64,000 bases of DNA from NCBI GenBank assembly GCA_005408345.1, contig SEMN01000053.1, forward strand, positions 310,001 through 374,000, read 5' to 3'. A program made the translations under genes and the position numbers. Below the pieces are notes generated by a model. It searched no databases and was not told the origin of the DNA. It worked only from the letters and a program-made list of their open reading frames with translations. Below are positions 12,101 through 24,720 of the stretch, piece after piece (the first letter of the stretch is position 1; every line of letters starts with the position of its first letter). The stretch is from Macquaria australasica (taxonomy: Eukaryota; Chordata; Actinopteri; Centrarchiformes; Percichthyidae).

Positions 12101-14340
12101 ATGTCAGGACAAAAAAAAAAATCAATGACAGAGAGTCCAACTCCGGTGCCTTAGGGGTATACTGAGCTTTCTATGTGGACTGATAGAAAAATAATAATTA
12201 AAAACAAAAGCACCATCTTAATTTGTTTTCCATCAGTCTCTAGAGAGATCATCTTTGCTGTGTCTTTGGTATCTCATTATACTTTCTAATCAAGACTCTT
12301 TAAAAATCCCTTTAAAGGGGACAGACTGTTTGCCCTTCCCCCCAGCATGCTGCTGCATTGCAGCCATCGACTGCGATTTATTATGTTACAAATGACCAAG
12401 GTAGGCTGACATTTTGATTGTACAATGTGAAAAACGTTGCCGGAAAAGGCTTTTGCAAGTGACGCTGCTCTGATCTCTCCCATCGCTCATTCTCTCTAAT
12501 GAAGATTGTCCAATACAATTAAAAACCCAGGTATCCTGTGGCTCGGCTGACGAATTTATCAAATCTTTTTTTTTTTTTCCTCCCTCACCATGTGTGTTCA
12601 TCCAGCCAGGCGTGTGTTTCACTCAGTCCAGTGACTGCAGCATCTAAAATGACACAGAATTAGGGGGGAGAAAAATCAATGAGCACAAGGGGATGGTGAA
12701 CAAGCAAATAAACCTGGTTTCAATTACAAATGCTGATTTTTTTCTCCACATCTTTAATTCAAATGTGCCATTGTGCCTTAATTACTGTGTCCAATTAGCT
12801 CAACTTCATGTACAGTGTGCTTTGGCAAAAGGTGCAGTGCCATGGATGGAAATCAACTACATCCCCTGAACATTAACACATCTTCTTCTTTCAAAAGAGA
12901 CAACATGGTGCAACGTACTGTAATTACAAGACGTGACTCCTAACCTCCCAGAAAAAAGCAAATGTTGATCTTACTCTGCAACAATTCATTACAGAGTTAT
13001 TTATAATTTGTGATGTTTAAACACTGGATCAACAGCACTACGTCAGTCCACATCAGCGATACATTTTCATACTGTTGCATTGTTTTAATTGCACTGTGTT
13101 GTAAATGTTTGTCCTTGAGGTTAATGATAAAATGCACCCCATTTCCTGTTACAGATTGTATGCTTGCTCAATGATCAGAAAAAAAGGCAGATGGTAGTCC
13201 TTGTCCGACTGGAGTCACTTTATTGCATTACTTACTTATGTCATTTCAACCACCACCAAAACATTAATGCCTTGTTAATAGTTTCTCTATCCCATTCTGA
13301 GCTTCATTCCTTGTCTGAACCGAGCTGTCCACACTTTTAAACAAGTTTAACAAAAGAATCTGGAAAAAGGAAAATATAATTGACAGTGATACCTACCATC
13401 CCTTAAATAAAGACTTTGAGCTACTCCCTTTAAGACACATGTGGACTCCCTGGTGGCAGGTGCAATAGATCCCAACAATCATGTTTAACTATGTGGAATG
13501 AAATTACTTTGCAGTCTAAATTAATTTGCACCCTCTGTATTTACCAGCACTGCTGTCTCAATCTTTTTTTTAACTTTAAATTTATTTATTTACTTATCAC
13601 TTTTTGTTCTCACTGCTACTGCATGTTACTTTTTATTTAAATTTTTATCTTTTAGTGTGTTTGTTGTTGGATGAGTCTATTTTGAGGTGTCTCTTTTTGC
13701 ATGCTCTAAACTTTGCTTGTGGAGCTGAAAGACTGAACTGATCAAATCTTCAAAAAAAGACATTTTGTCAACACTCTCTGCTCACTGTCAGCAAGACTTA
13801 TTGTGCCTGCATCCTTTCTTTGGATTTTAATTACAAAGCAAACTATGAGAGTGTGTGCAGTATAATCTACCACCTTATTTTGAATTTCAAAAATCTATAT
13901 TACACCAGGTCATACATGACTTATATACCCCAAGTATCTTTTTAAATCATATATAAATAAATCCTGAAAATGTATAGCATATGAATTTTTTAAAAATAGT
14001 TGGGGGCAGGACTGTGTTTTCACTGTCACACCAGGCATGTGGTGGAAATTGAAAACCTAAACCTATACACCTGCTTGTGAAGGGCTTTACCCACTTTTAT
14101 ACATGCATGTAGTCTAAAGAGTAATGAGCAGTGTAAGGTTGTTGCGATAATAAATCATTAATCAGTAGCTACTGTTTTTGATAAAGCCTGCATCATCATT
14201 TAATTTATGGTATCGATGTTTACACTGGCGGTTGTTCTACATATGGAGGCACTTTATGTTTCCCCACCTTACAGATATGTTACAGTTTGCGCACTTGCCG
14301 GCTGCAGTTTTTGGGAACAAAAGTTTGCATTGTAGAAGCC
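9151..14340. other. spacer between cd302 and baz2b
   Basis: No exon with splice support was found. In human, MARCHF7 lies between CD302 and BAZ2B; I see no RING-CH-type cysteine/histidine pattern on either strand among the open frames here. It holds AT-rich DNA with homeodomain-type TAAT clusters (for example 10746-10783), a CA-rich patch near 11890-11928, and poly-T/poly-A tracts. The stretch at about 12700-12845 has low repeat content and several TAATT cores and could be conserved regulatory DNA, but that is only a guess. Confidence 0.5.
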
Positions 14341-14346
14341 TCGAGC

Positions 14347-14354
14347 TGACGTCA
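14347..14354. promoter_or_regulatory. baz2b: full CRE (TGACGTCA) in the baz2b promoter
   Basis: The perfect 8-bp CREB/ATF palindrome sits about 230 bases before the end of the first untranslated exon. It lies in a locally CpG-richer stretch (about 14290-14780) with CTCGAG and other CpG sites. Full CREs placed close to a start site are typical of CREB/ATF-responsive promoters. No TATA box is evident. The exact transcription start cannot be read from the sequence. Confidence 0.5.
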
Positions 14355-14379
14355 CTTCTCTCGAGTTGCTCGGAGTGAA

Positions 14380-14579
14380 ACGGAGGAGAGTCTCTTCAAT
14401 CTGCGATTAGAGACCAACACACTCGGTCACAATTACTGACCAAGTCTCCATTCATCTCTTTCAACATCCCTAAAACAACGCATTAACTGGGAAGTTAACA
14501 CAGTGGGGGGTTTTTTTTTTCTTCCGTTTCGCTTTTCTTTTTTTTTTTTTAAAGGAATACACCAATTTTCGACGATAAG
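14380..14579 (+). other. baz2b: baz2b untranslated exon 1 (5' end approximate)
   Basis: The sequence ends in AAG|GTGAGT (donor at 14580), a near-perfect splice donor, and lies just downstream of the CpG-richer promoter with the CRE. Reading upstream from the coding start at 39952 through exon 2 into this exon meets an in-frame TAA at 14550-14552, so no longer N-terminus begins here. The 5' end is an estimate. Joining to exon 2 is inferred from strand, order and splice quality. Confidence 0.5.
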
Positions 14580-17500
14580 GTGAGTTTAATTGTCCGTGTT
14601 TAGCCTTCGGGAGTTTGCAACCTTGGGTCGCTAGGCGTTACTCGCCAACGTAGGTTCAGTAATGTGTTGTTTCACGAAACCCTGTCGCCTGGGCTAACAG
14701 CTAGGCTAACGTTCTTTCGCTAAACCGTGTAGCATCCTTTTCCCTACACTTGCCCTCATTCAAGCGTTATCCGCTCCTTGAGTTCAACACGGCGATTTAA
14801 AAAAAAAACAAAAAAAAAACAAAAACAAAGTTCACGTCAAAGTAGATGCAGCGTTTTCGGATGCTGCCGATCTGAACTTTGTTCAGAACGTAACTGTTGC
14901 CATGCTGAAACTGTAACTTGGTCCTAAGAAGAGTGTTCTGAAATGAGAGTTGAGCAACTAACGTTAACATGTCACCGGTTACGTTGCTTGGCACAGACAA
15001 CTGGCAGTGCTGTTGAGTCTTGTCATTAGCCACCGTGCAGCATGGAGCTTGTCTTTGTTGCCAGCTCCGGTCCACTCCGCGGATCCACCGTCTGTCCAGA
15101 AACGTTAATGGACGGATGATGAAAACATTGTGCACAAGTTAGCTTGACAGAATATTAGGATTTCTAGCTCACAGCACGCCTCTTGTAGGAGTCCATCATA
15201 TAAAAAGTAGCGTCTGGCCGCCAGTGCAGTGCTTGTTGTGGTTTTACGCTTCGTGTGACAACATGAAATTATCAAACAACTGGATATAATACAGGTGGGT
15301 TTTTATTAATGTTTTAGCTTCTTCGTCTTTCATAACATTTAATTATGCGTTATCAGTGTTAAAGGCGGGGGCTGCCCGCTGGTGTCGTCTCCCCCTCCTC
15401 TATCTTCTCTTTTTGTTGCTTCCTCTTAAAGGAGAGCCTGCTAATGCAGCAGCTGCGGTCTGGGCTGAAATTTACCCTTTGAGATTATGACAATACCCTC
15501 CATTTTTTTTTCTCCTGCTTTCATATCAACAACAAGGCATTCGCCATCTTGGGGTATTTAAATTAGCACGGTCAATGCAGACGGTGTTTATCCGCAACAA
15601 AGTTATGAAACTTTGGAGGAGAAAAGGTCTCAGTGATACAACCTTGATTTCTGCTGAATTGAAATTGAAAGCAGAATTTTGATCACACACACACGTAATG
15701 GGTTTTAGAGTAGCGTGGAGTTTGATTCATACTAGTGAGATTCCAACACTGATTGGGTATGTCATGAAACTGCAGTCCAACCACTGATTACATGTCACAC
15801 ATTTGGCTTATAGCCCCAGAAATTCAGCTTTTAAACTTGCAGTGGCTGTCATAATCTGGGTGCCACAAGCACAAACTGGGCTTAACTTCCAAAGCAGAAA
15901 TCAGGGCATTTTATCATTGCCCTGATTTCTTCCTTGTGCATTATGGTTTTTATGCTGGGCCTATGTAGCTTACTCTAAATTTTAAGTAACCTTGAAAAAA
16001 AAGTTGTTTTTCCCCCTGCCTATTCTGAACACACAGGCTCACAGAAGCACAAACTAGAAAAAAGTTGCTTGAGATAAGTAAACATCAATAAGCCTTTTTC
16101 ACAGAAGACATATCGGCTTGTCATAGCTGGAAAAGCACAGGTGTCACTAATAACATTAACGATGGCTCTGATCTATTCAAGTGTCCCAGTAAGCCATGAC
16201 AGTGTGACAGCGAGCCAGCATGCACAATACCAGGACCCTGAAACAGAAGCAGCTAAATGGAATTCAGCCATCATTCATTTATTATTTACACGTGTGATTT
16301 TCCTACTGTGACATATCACAGTCCTTCATGAAAAAGGCATGTGGATTGTTACAACCTGGACAACATTTTATTCTTTGGAAATTAACTTGTTTATAGGCCC
16401 TTTTAAACTTTGACATGACTGTATCAACCACATGAGTATGTGATGCACCTTGATTTGTGAACAATTGTGCTCATACAGTGTATAGAGCTTATTTTGATGG
16501 TGTAAATTTAAACTTGCGTCATTTAGTTTGCTTAAGCAGGCATCTTTTGTTTGCTGCAAAGCGGAGCTGATTTGTCTTCACAGATATAATTGATAGTAAT
16601 GAACTAGTGTGTGCCCTTTGCACACACAGTCCTAAGTCAAATGGCAGTAAACATGATTCCCGGTAAAGTCCATCATTTAAATGGCTTCAGTAGCCAAGGC
16701 AGCAAGATAAATCCGATCACAGCCTTGATGTGTTATGCATGCATCCAGTAACTGCCAATGAATCAAAACACAGGTAGAAGGTCACCAAATTTGCCTCATA
16801 TTTATTCAGAGCACATGTCCTTGAAAAGCTCTGCGGAGAGAACAACGTTGAAGTGCTGTGTGCTAAGATTCTAATGTAAGCTTTTAACATTGAGAAATCA
16901 AAAGAGTCAGCAACTTGGATTTGAATTTCAAAAATATTGCAGGGTTTTGTTCTTCCAGGTGCTAAAAACAAATGTAGCTCATAGTTGCTGAATTACTTAA
17001 AGGAGCACATTTAAATGTCAGCAGCCCTAGCAGTCTAAGTAAAAAATGTCTTCAGCTTAATTCTTTTTCTCAGAGATTTATTCACTTGGTCCCAAACTAT
17101 TTATTGTATGACTTAAAATAACTACCTTTCCATCTACAACTTACTATAAACATAGACCTTAAATTCCATTACACCACATAGTATATCAGCGTTGTTAGAT
17201 TTTTGTGCATGAGGTCAAGACCTACAGTAGTGTAGATTCAGTATTAATATGTCATGTTTCCTGGGTTACCAAGTTGTGTTAGATGTAGCCAGATTTGTAT
17301 TTTTCTTTTGCTCACCATTTCAAGTGGGGGTCACATGAAGCATTTCTGTAGCCCCTCTTGGCATGTCCTCACAGAATATAAGAAGGTCCCCCTCTTATAT
17401 TCCTTTGGCCTTTTCAAAGGGCCAAAGGAAAAAAAAAGCAGGACTGCTAATAATTGTGTTTTCACCCATTTTCACCCTGTCTTCTTCTACTCTTACCCTT

Positions 17501-20500
17501 TCCACAGGTTTGCACTCATTAATCAAAGGTGCTGCTCTCCTGCTGAGGGCTGAGCAGGTTCATCAATTTGGCAGCCAGCTTGCTGTAAGGAACAGTGCAG
17601 AGGCTCTTAACACACAAGCATAAATAAATCTATGGTCTTTATATGCAAGCCCTGAAGGTTAATGCTGTATAATTCAATATACCCTCTTTGTCTGTTGTGA
17701 TTGATGTTTTTAAACATGTAAGGCTTGACGGGAGTCCCTTTTTGTAGGTCAGTGTTGACACTTTATGATTGGGTGAGCTTGGGGGGAGCGGCACGAGGGA
17801 GGTGGATTATTAGGAATATGTCAGGCAGATTACTCTTTTTCACTCATCTTTCTGGTCTATTTTTTCTCCGCCTGGAGATGCTTGTCGCAGTGCTTTATTT
17901 GAACCAATGATGCTTCTGAGATTGAAGTGTCCCTGCTGTGTTAATGGGTCTGATGTTTAAAATGCTAGTGGTCTGGTCTATTTGTTTGGCTGTTTTATTT
18001 GCCTCCTTTGCTGCAGGAAATGCAGGCCAGCTGAGAACGAATGACTCCATATTCATAATTCTTAGTCAGATAGTTACAGGACTAATACAAACCTTTTGTC
18101 CAGTTTCTGTTGTAAACCTTTCCACTCTCACACAAAGACTGGGCCTCAGGAGCCCCCTTTTTTATTGATCCTCATAAATTTAAAATGTGGTCACTGCTGC
18201 CACAAACACTTCCCAATGCTGTGCTAGGAACGCTGCTGTAGCCACATTTTTTTAATATTTAATTTTTACTCAGCATTGTCTGGCCTGATAAGAGATGGGA
18301 GAAAATAAACGTATCCCTAAAAATGTCAGCAAAGGCCAAAATCTAAGGCTTAATGAGTAAATTCTTTCCTCACCATAATGAGACATCGCATGCCATAAGA
18401 GTATTGCAGCTCTGTGCAATTTTTTTTTTAAGTAGGAAACATTCTTATTTTGAAGAAACACCATAAAGGTACAGACCTTACCACTCATTATATGAACTTT
18501 AACAACAAATGATCATCAGTTCAGGTGGAGCAGATTATCCGGAAATCATCTCTATAAGAAATAATCCCTATAATCTCTACAAGGTCCCTCACAACAATAT
18601 GTAGGCTAACTACATTTTAATCACATTGGTTCTGATGATTGGAATTGTATTGGGGAGGGTGATTGTAAAACCAGAGTTATATTTTGATAGCCTGTTTGAC
18701 ACTATCTACTCTTGCAATTTTATATTGGACCGATATCGATAAAATGTTCACTGCCCATGTTTTCATTTAGCTTATCCCACAAATACCTGAGCATTGCCAC
18801 TAAGGTACAGTATAGCAAAGCAAATAAAACAACGTGGTTAATGTTTACGTCATCCAGCACACCTTTTCTTTTCACTGCACTGTTTCACTGCAATGTTGCC
18901 ATTGAATGTAAACGCTTCACATTAACAGAATTTGTTGGAGGCCGTGTTGGTTTGCCAGGACTGAGAGGATGAGATTAACAAATGAATAAAAGATTAAAAT
19001 GCGACAGGCCCAGTCTTCACAAACATGATGTTCACCCTGACCTCACTAGCAAGCTGAAACCCTCAAATCATGTAACACAAGGGCTGTCAAGGAGACTATG
19101 AAGAGGGAACCTGCTTTTGATGCCCAGGTTACTTGTTAGTTATATTACTCATGACTTAGTAAACAGCTTTCTGTGCAGGGAGGCCAATGCCATTATCTGT
19201 TCTTTAAATTATGGCATAGAGCCAGATAGATGTACCGCTGAGTAACACGAGGAGGCTTGGCCTTGTAGTAGTTCAAAGACTTGTTGCAACAACCAATTAC
19301 TTGAAACTAGAGAGTGACCTTTTTACTCTTGATGTTGAATGAAACATGCAGTTGACAGTAATCTCTTTAACACTGGTATTCACACTACAAACTGACACAG
19401 ATGGAACTGTAAGGTGACCCGCATGTAGATGACGCACAACAAGTCAGTGTTGCTGCTACTAATGTGAGAGCATGGAGGCTGTAAGTTATGAATGACTTCC
19501 ATATTTAGAAAGTATATTAGAGAAGGAGGGTAACAACATATCAGAAAGTAAATGTGACTGATGAAAGTGGCAGATCTGTTGATTCGATCCAGAGCCTTTT
19601 TACTTTTGAACTTTTTTTCCTGTCGTGTCTAGACATTTTAAAAGGATCAATTTTGTTGTGGTGGGTCGTTGTGACATGAAGCTTTATGTGAAAGCCATTG
19701 CACCGTCTTGTCTTGGTAGACGTTTTGAGCATAAGCCAATTCAGATTTGAAGATCTGTGGCTGGGTCAGTAATGTGTTAACCTGTGATGTCCGGATTAAA
19801 TATCTCCTAAAATCATAACCAAAGAAATGTGCTTGTTAGGCTTTCTTATCAGTCTGTCGTATTTTATGTTGAGGCCTTTTGAGGCCCTTCAAAAACTACG
19901 TACAGGTGCTATAAGCAAAACATTTAGACCAACAGTCTCATGTAGCAATCCACTAAGATATGTTATAATCATTGTATTAAATAGAGATTAACATAAACAT
20001 AACGGGTAATAATAATTAACAGCTTTGAGAAAAGGATATATTGGCTTTACAATTACTAGACCAAACAAACAACACCAAAAAGCAGAATGGATGACCTAAA
20101 GCAAGCTCAGGTTAGTTAATTTGAGTTGAATTAAATTAGTTTCTTCCTTTTTGGTAGTGGGTAATGGTTAACTATTACTACAAAGTTCTTGTTCACCAGA
20201 AAGTCTTATTGACAGTTGAGTCAAATTAGTCACTGTCGGCCTTTTGTACTAAGTTAACAGTTTTGGTCCTCATACTGTGATCAAGTTTAAAAAAAACAAA
20301 AACTGTTAATAAAGTGAGTACAAGTGACTGACAGTGTGCAGGATTGTTTGGTTTTGTTTTTCGCAGTAATGGGTAATGGTGTTAGCCAATTAATGTTTGT
20401 TTGTCATTAGTATAAGACTTTTATTCTCTTGTATTTTCTTTAGTTGGATTTTAATTCCTTTTAAATGTGTACCTGTCAAAGGAAAACCTCAAGGGAAGCC

Positions 20501-21050
20501 TCGGCCTGGCAATAACTATCTTTTGTTCTTATTTCTAGCATAAAGCTTGATTTATATAACCTGGACAGTTTTTAGACAGCGGTGGTGAACAGATAATGTA
20601 AAGGAAAAATATAGAAGTTAGGAACCCTTAGTGATTGTTATTGATAGACCACAAAATGGTTGTTGTTCTATGGTATTTTCAGTGCTTTGGCTTGATTTAG
20701 TTCAGAGATATTATACAGGACCAGGACTTCAATACTCCTAGGGGAAGACACCTTAGACCGATTGATTTTTTTGAGTGATTTATGAAGATTTAAGTGATTC
20801 AGGATTTATTCAAAGATTGAAGCTGGTTTAGGCTCCATTTCCTTTACATTCCAATCAAAATGAACCCAGATGGTAATGCATAAATAGTATACATGTGGTG
20901 GCTGATCAGAAATGTTTGCAGTGCCTAACACGTGTCATGTTTTAAAATCTCTTGTTCGAAGCTTGGTATTTGAGTGTTTTTCACAAAAGGATGTTTCAGT
21001 TTCTATTCAAACGAAAATACATTTATTTAATACAGTTTCCTAAGGTCATT

Positions 21051-21149
<99 letters not shown>

Positions 21150-21387
21150 AAAGAGAGAGAGAGACCATAATCCAATTTCTCTTAAGTGTTTTTGTCATGT
21201 CCCATTGCCTCTTGGAGCAGGAGTTTGATTTTCTGCTGATGTTTACAATGCATAACTCATCTCCCAGAGAGTCCATATATTACCATTTTTATTTAATTTT
21301 CATGGAGCTTTCCAATAGCAACGATGCTGAATGAGTAAATCAATAAAATCAAGCGATAAATCTGACTGCTGTTGTCTCGCGTTTCAG
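14580..21387 (+). other. baz2b: baz2b intron 1
   Basis: About 6.8 kb without supported exons. The first 600 bases remain fairly CpG-rich (continuation of the promoter region). A long (TA)n tract lies near its 3' end. Open frames such as 17254-17553 and 17363-17623 lack splice context and homology that I recognise. Confidence 0.45.
21053..21163. repeat. (TA)n microsatellite followed by (GA)n
   Basis: About 90 bases of almost uninterrupted TA (one break, TACTA, near 21112), then poly-A and a GA run. It is self-complementary and could form cruciforms. The open frames reading IYIYIY on both strands here are translation of the repeat and not genes. Confidence 0.95.
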
Positions 21388-21430
21388 GTGCAGAGCAGTG
21401 ATGCCACAGAACTGAGGACAGTCTCATACA
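21388..21430 (+). other. baz2b: baz2b untranslated exon 2
   Basis: A 43-nt segment bounded by a good acceptor (CGTTTCAG|GTGC) and a consensus donor (CATACA|GTAAGT). Joined to the next exon at 39950 it places an A three bases before the ATG and a G after it, so the strong start context is built across the splice junction. The exon carries an upstream ATG with a very short frame (21401-21415). Confidence 0.55.
21401..21415 (+). promoter_or_regulatory. baz2b: short upstream ORF (4 codons plus stop) in the baz2b 5' leader
   Basis: ATGCCACAGAACTGA lies inside untranslated exon 2, out of frame with the main start. Its -3 base is a G, giving a moderate start context, so it could lower translation of the main frame. 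This holds only if exon 2 is really part of the mRNA. Confidence 0.35.
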
Positions 21431-24400
21431 GTAAGTGTTTGGTTACATCAGCCACCCATTGTCCATCTGTGCTAGTATGCTCTTTGAAGTGCCTCTTTTG
21501 ATTTTGTATAAGAAAAACCAGTTTGCTTTGTTAAATTGGAAGAAGTAACTCATGAATGGAAATGCAGGACTAAGCGGGACACCTCATTTTAAAGTATTAT
21601 TTAGGTTTAGGATTAGAATTTTCCAATTAGGTTGAGATTTAACAAAGTCCTCCTTTATGAAATTAGTTTGTGCTGCATTACACTTGCTCTCATTTTGTGT
21701 GTATCTAATTAATTCCTGTCTTTCTTAGACTTAGAGTGTCAAGGCTTCAGAACATATTTAATTCTCTTAGGGGAGAAAAGAAAACTTTTTTTGACTATGG
21801 GGTATATTAAGATAAATTACTGTTAGCCAAACAGAGGTAATTGGTGGGGTTGGAACTATTGTTTGGCTTTGTTTTAAATCTTTAATTTGGTCTACTCCGC
21901 ATACACAGATGTTTCCTGGCTGCTATTAAAAATGGAGTTGTTGCCCCAAGACAGAGGTGGTGGGTAAATCAAATTCAGTTCCCTTCGGCCTGAGCTTTAT
22001 CTATCTATTAGAAAGTGTGACGTGTTTTTTTTTTTTTTTTTTTCTGACAGCAATACTTGCTGCCAAATTATAAGAGAGGTAATTTGCAGTCTTGCAAGTT
22101 TGGCTAATCCTTCTGTGTTGTACATTCTCCATTGTGGAGTACGCGTGAATTGATGAGACGTATTTATTATAAAACCGTTTTTCCAAGCAGTGAATATATG
22201 AGGCCAATTGCACTTGGTTCTCACACTAAATCCATACAGTTTCAAAGCAGACAAACTTGAAATTAAATTAATATTGTGTTGCAAGTGAAATAATACTTCG
22301 GTCTTCAATTGTAATATTAAATTGTTGGCTAATCAGATATAACTCAATGATTAATGCTACTGTTTCTGGAAGGATGCGGCTCACATTTACCGAGGGTTGA
22401 CCCCTACCAAAGTTTTCCCTCTTGCCCCTTTGCTACTCTGCCTCATGTTGTGCTTCCCAACTCTTTCAACATTTAGTAAAATCCTAAAGGTGAGTGGAAC
22501 TGCTCACTTAACCTTTATGAAACAATGAATGCTGAAATCATGCCATGAGATTTATGACGTGTACATGACCACCTCCCGATCTAGAGAAAAAGTCTCCTAC
22601 TGTTTATGTGACTGACCCTGGAAAGAGGCAGGTCATCTGTAGCGCTGCTGTAGACACGCTGAGTTGAAATGGCAATGGCAAAATGAGCCTCGCCACAGGA
22701 ACCCCATCATCCCTAAACCTGAGCACTCTCCCCTTCATCTGTGTGTGTAGTAGAAGCCCTCAAAGATTTATTACAGCAGTTATGAGTAACCTTCAGTTTA
22801 CCTACAGGGTCCAACTGTAAGTTACAGGAACAGCTGCCAGGTTGGCAAGTTATAGCCAGCCATTGCTTTTGGTTGCCAGAAGCTGACACAATGGTTGCTG
22901 TACACTAATCTTTCTTCACAGTCCTGATATGGCCCTGAGTCATTAAACACATATTTTATTAATGAATGATAAAGAATGGTTTCAAGAATGGAAATATATT
23001 TTACACAACATTCTTTTTCTCTCTGTGTGTGTGTGTGTGTGTGTGTAATACATATACACATTCACACACACAACTATGCTTACTTATACAGTGTATATGT
23101 ACTTTAACATCATCAGACCAGGTCTGATCAGTATGATTGATTGTGTTGAGTGAGATCAGGCTGAAACAGCTCATTGTTTATAAGGATGTAGTAAGCAGTG
23201 GTTTTGAAAAGTTTAGTGATTATGTTCATATTTTGTTGTCTGTGTCCACTGTGCATCTGTGCAGTGATCTCTGTCTTTGATTGCTTTGTTTAAGCTGCAC
23301 TTTTAGAATAAGAAATAATTAAGAAAGAATTAGTGAAAAGAGTAATGTAGAAAAGGTGAAAGAGGTGATAAGTGAGACAGGTGATTTCTGCAAAATACAA
23401 GGACCTGGGATTTTTCTGAGAAGTTCCCTCCCCAGCATTGTTTCAAATAGATCCTTAAAAAAGAGGCAGCACACATAGGGAGAGACCTAGACTAACTTTA
23501 ATCAAGCAAAAAGAAATTTAAATCAGCACTTCATTTGCCAGCAGCTGCTTTATAGTAAAAGCCAGGCAGTACTGGCATTCATTTCTATACCACTTCAACA
23601 CAATGGAGATACAAAGCACACAAAGGGCATGTCTGGCTCCATACAAAGCAGACATGCTTGTTTTCTGGGGAATGGTTAAGGGAGACAAAGTGAAGCAGGA
23701 CACTGTTACACTGTTAAAATGTCAGGCCAATTTTAATCCAATAAACAGTGTATTACAATGGCATTTTAAATGAATAATTTAAGCTAATTAAAATATTTTA
23801 ATGAATTTTATAATTTCAGCTTTATTATGTTTAGTAGTTTACAGAATGTCGGGTTGGTATGAAGCGTGTTATCCATCACTTCCGGTCACATTATTGATAA
23901 TCAGTGAAGTTCCCATTTGGTATCACTTCAAAAGTAGTGCTATTAATACTGGTATCATAATATTTAATATCATAACAGTTCCCAGTCTTAAATGAGAGGG
24001 AGGGAAGCTTTATGGACTGGTGAGTGGTATGTTTTATATGCATCATCATTTTCTATATGTGCAAGAGAGAGAGGTTGAGCTTTGACAGTTTTCCCCCTCT
24101 TTTTTAAATATTTATGTGCTTCAGTTAATAGTGTAGCTTTACAGAGTAGGCCATATTTTGTGACTTTGCCAGAGGAGCAAACAGATTGCTGTGGCTGTAT
24201 AATATGATGTGGTAGTACATATCAGAGCCCTCTCTTCTTTCTCCTCTCCACATTTTTCTGCCCAGAGGGCGACTGAAATACATGCAGGAAGGAAAAGTGA
24301 AGTGATGATGAAAGAACTCTGTCAATGGTAAATCAAAGACTCATGTGAATGATGCAACTATGAGATGTATTAGTTGTATGGATACTGCCTTGACACTGAC

Positions 24401-24540
24401 TGTTCTCAGAAGTTTAATGACTACAGAGCCATATTTGGCTTCTAAGAATAGCAGCAATTTGCATAATATTTTTCTGTATGGTACTAATCCAAAACCACTG
24501 GTTATATTATTTTGCATTATGAAATTAATGATCTTTACAT

Positions 24541-24592
24541 TGAATATATCTATATCTATATATATATCTATCTATCTGTCTATCTATCTATA

Positions 24593-24649
<57 letters not shown>

Positions 24650-24652
24650 ATA

Positions 24653-24699
<47 letters not shown>

Positions 24700-24720
24700 G
24701 TATATATGTGTGTATATATA
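24541..24720. repeat. compound (CTAT)n/(TA)n/(TG)n microsatellite
   Basis: TATC/TATCTA units at the left give way to long TA runs interrupted by TG, about 180 bases in all. The 136-codon open frame across it (24345-24755) is mostly IYIYIC-type repeat translation and is not a gene. Confidence 0.93.

Noticed and set aside
9151..14340. MARCHF7, expected between CD302 and BAZ2B from human order
   Set aside because: No RING-CH cysteine/histidine pattern or long Ser-rich exon found on either strand.
14797..15135. Minus-strand 112-codon frame near the baz2b promoter, a possible divergent gene
   Set aside because: It ends in poly-Phe from a poly-A tract, has no domain or splice support, and sits in intron 1 rather than upstream of the promoter.
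20952..21276. Open frames on both strands reading IYIYIY
   Set aside because: They are translations of the (TA)n tract with no start context, splice sites or family.
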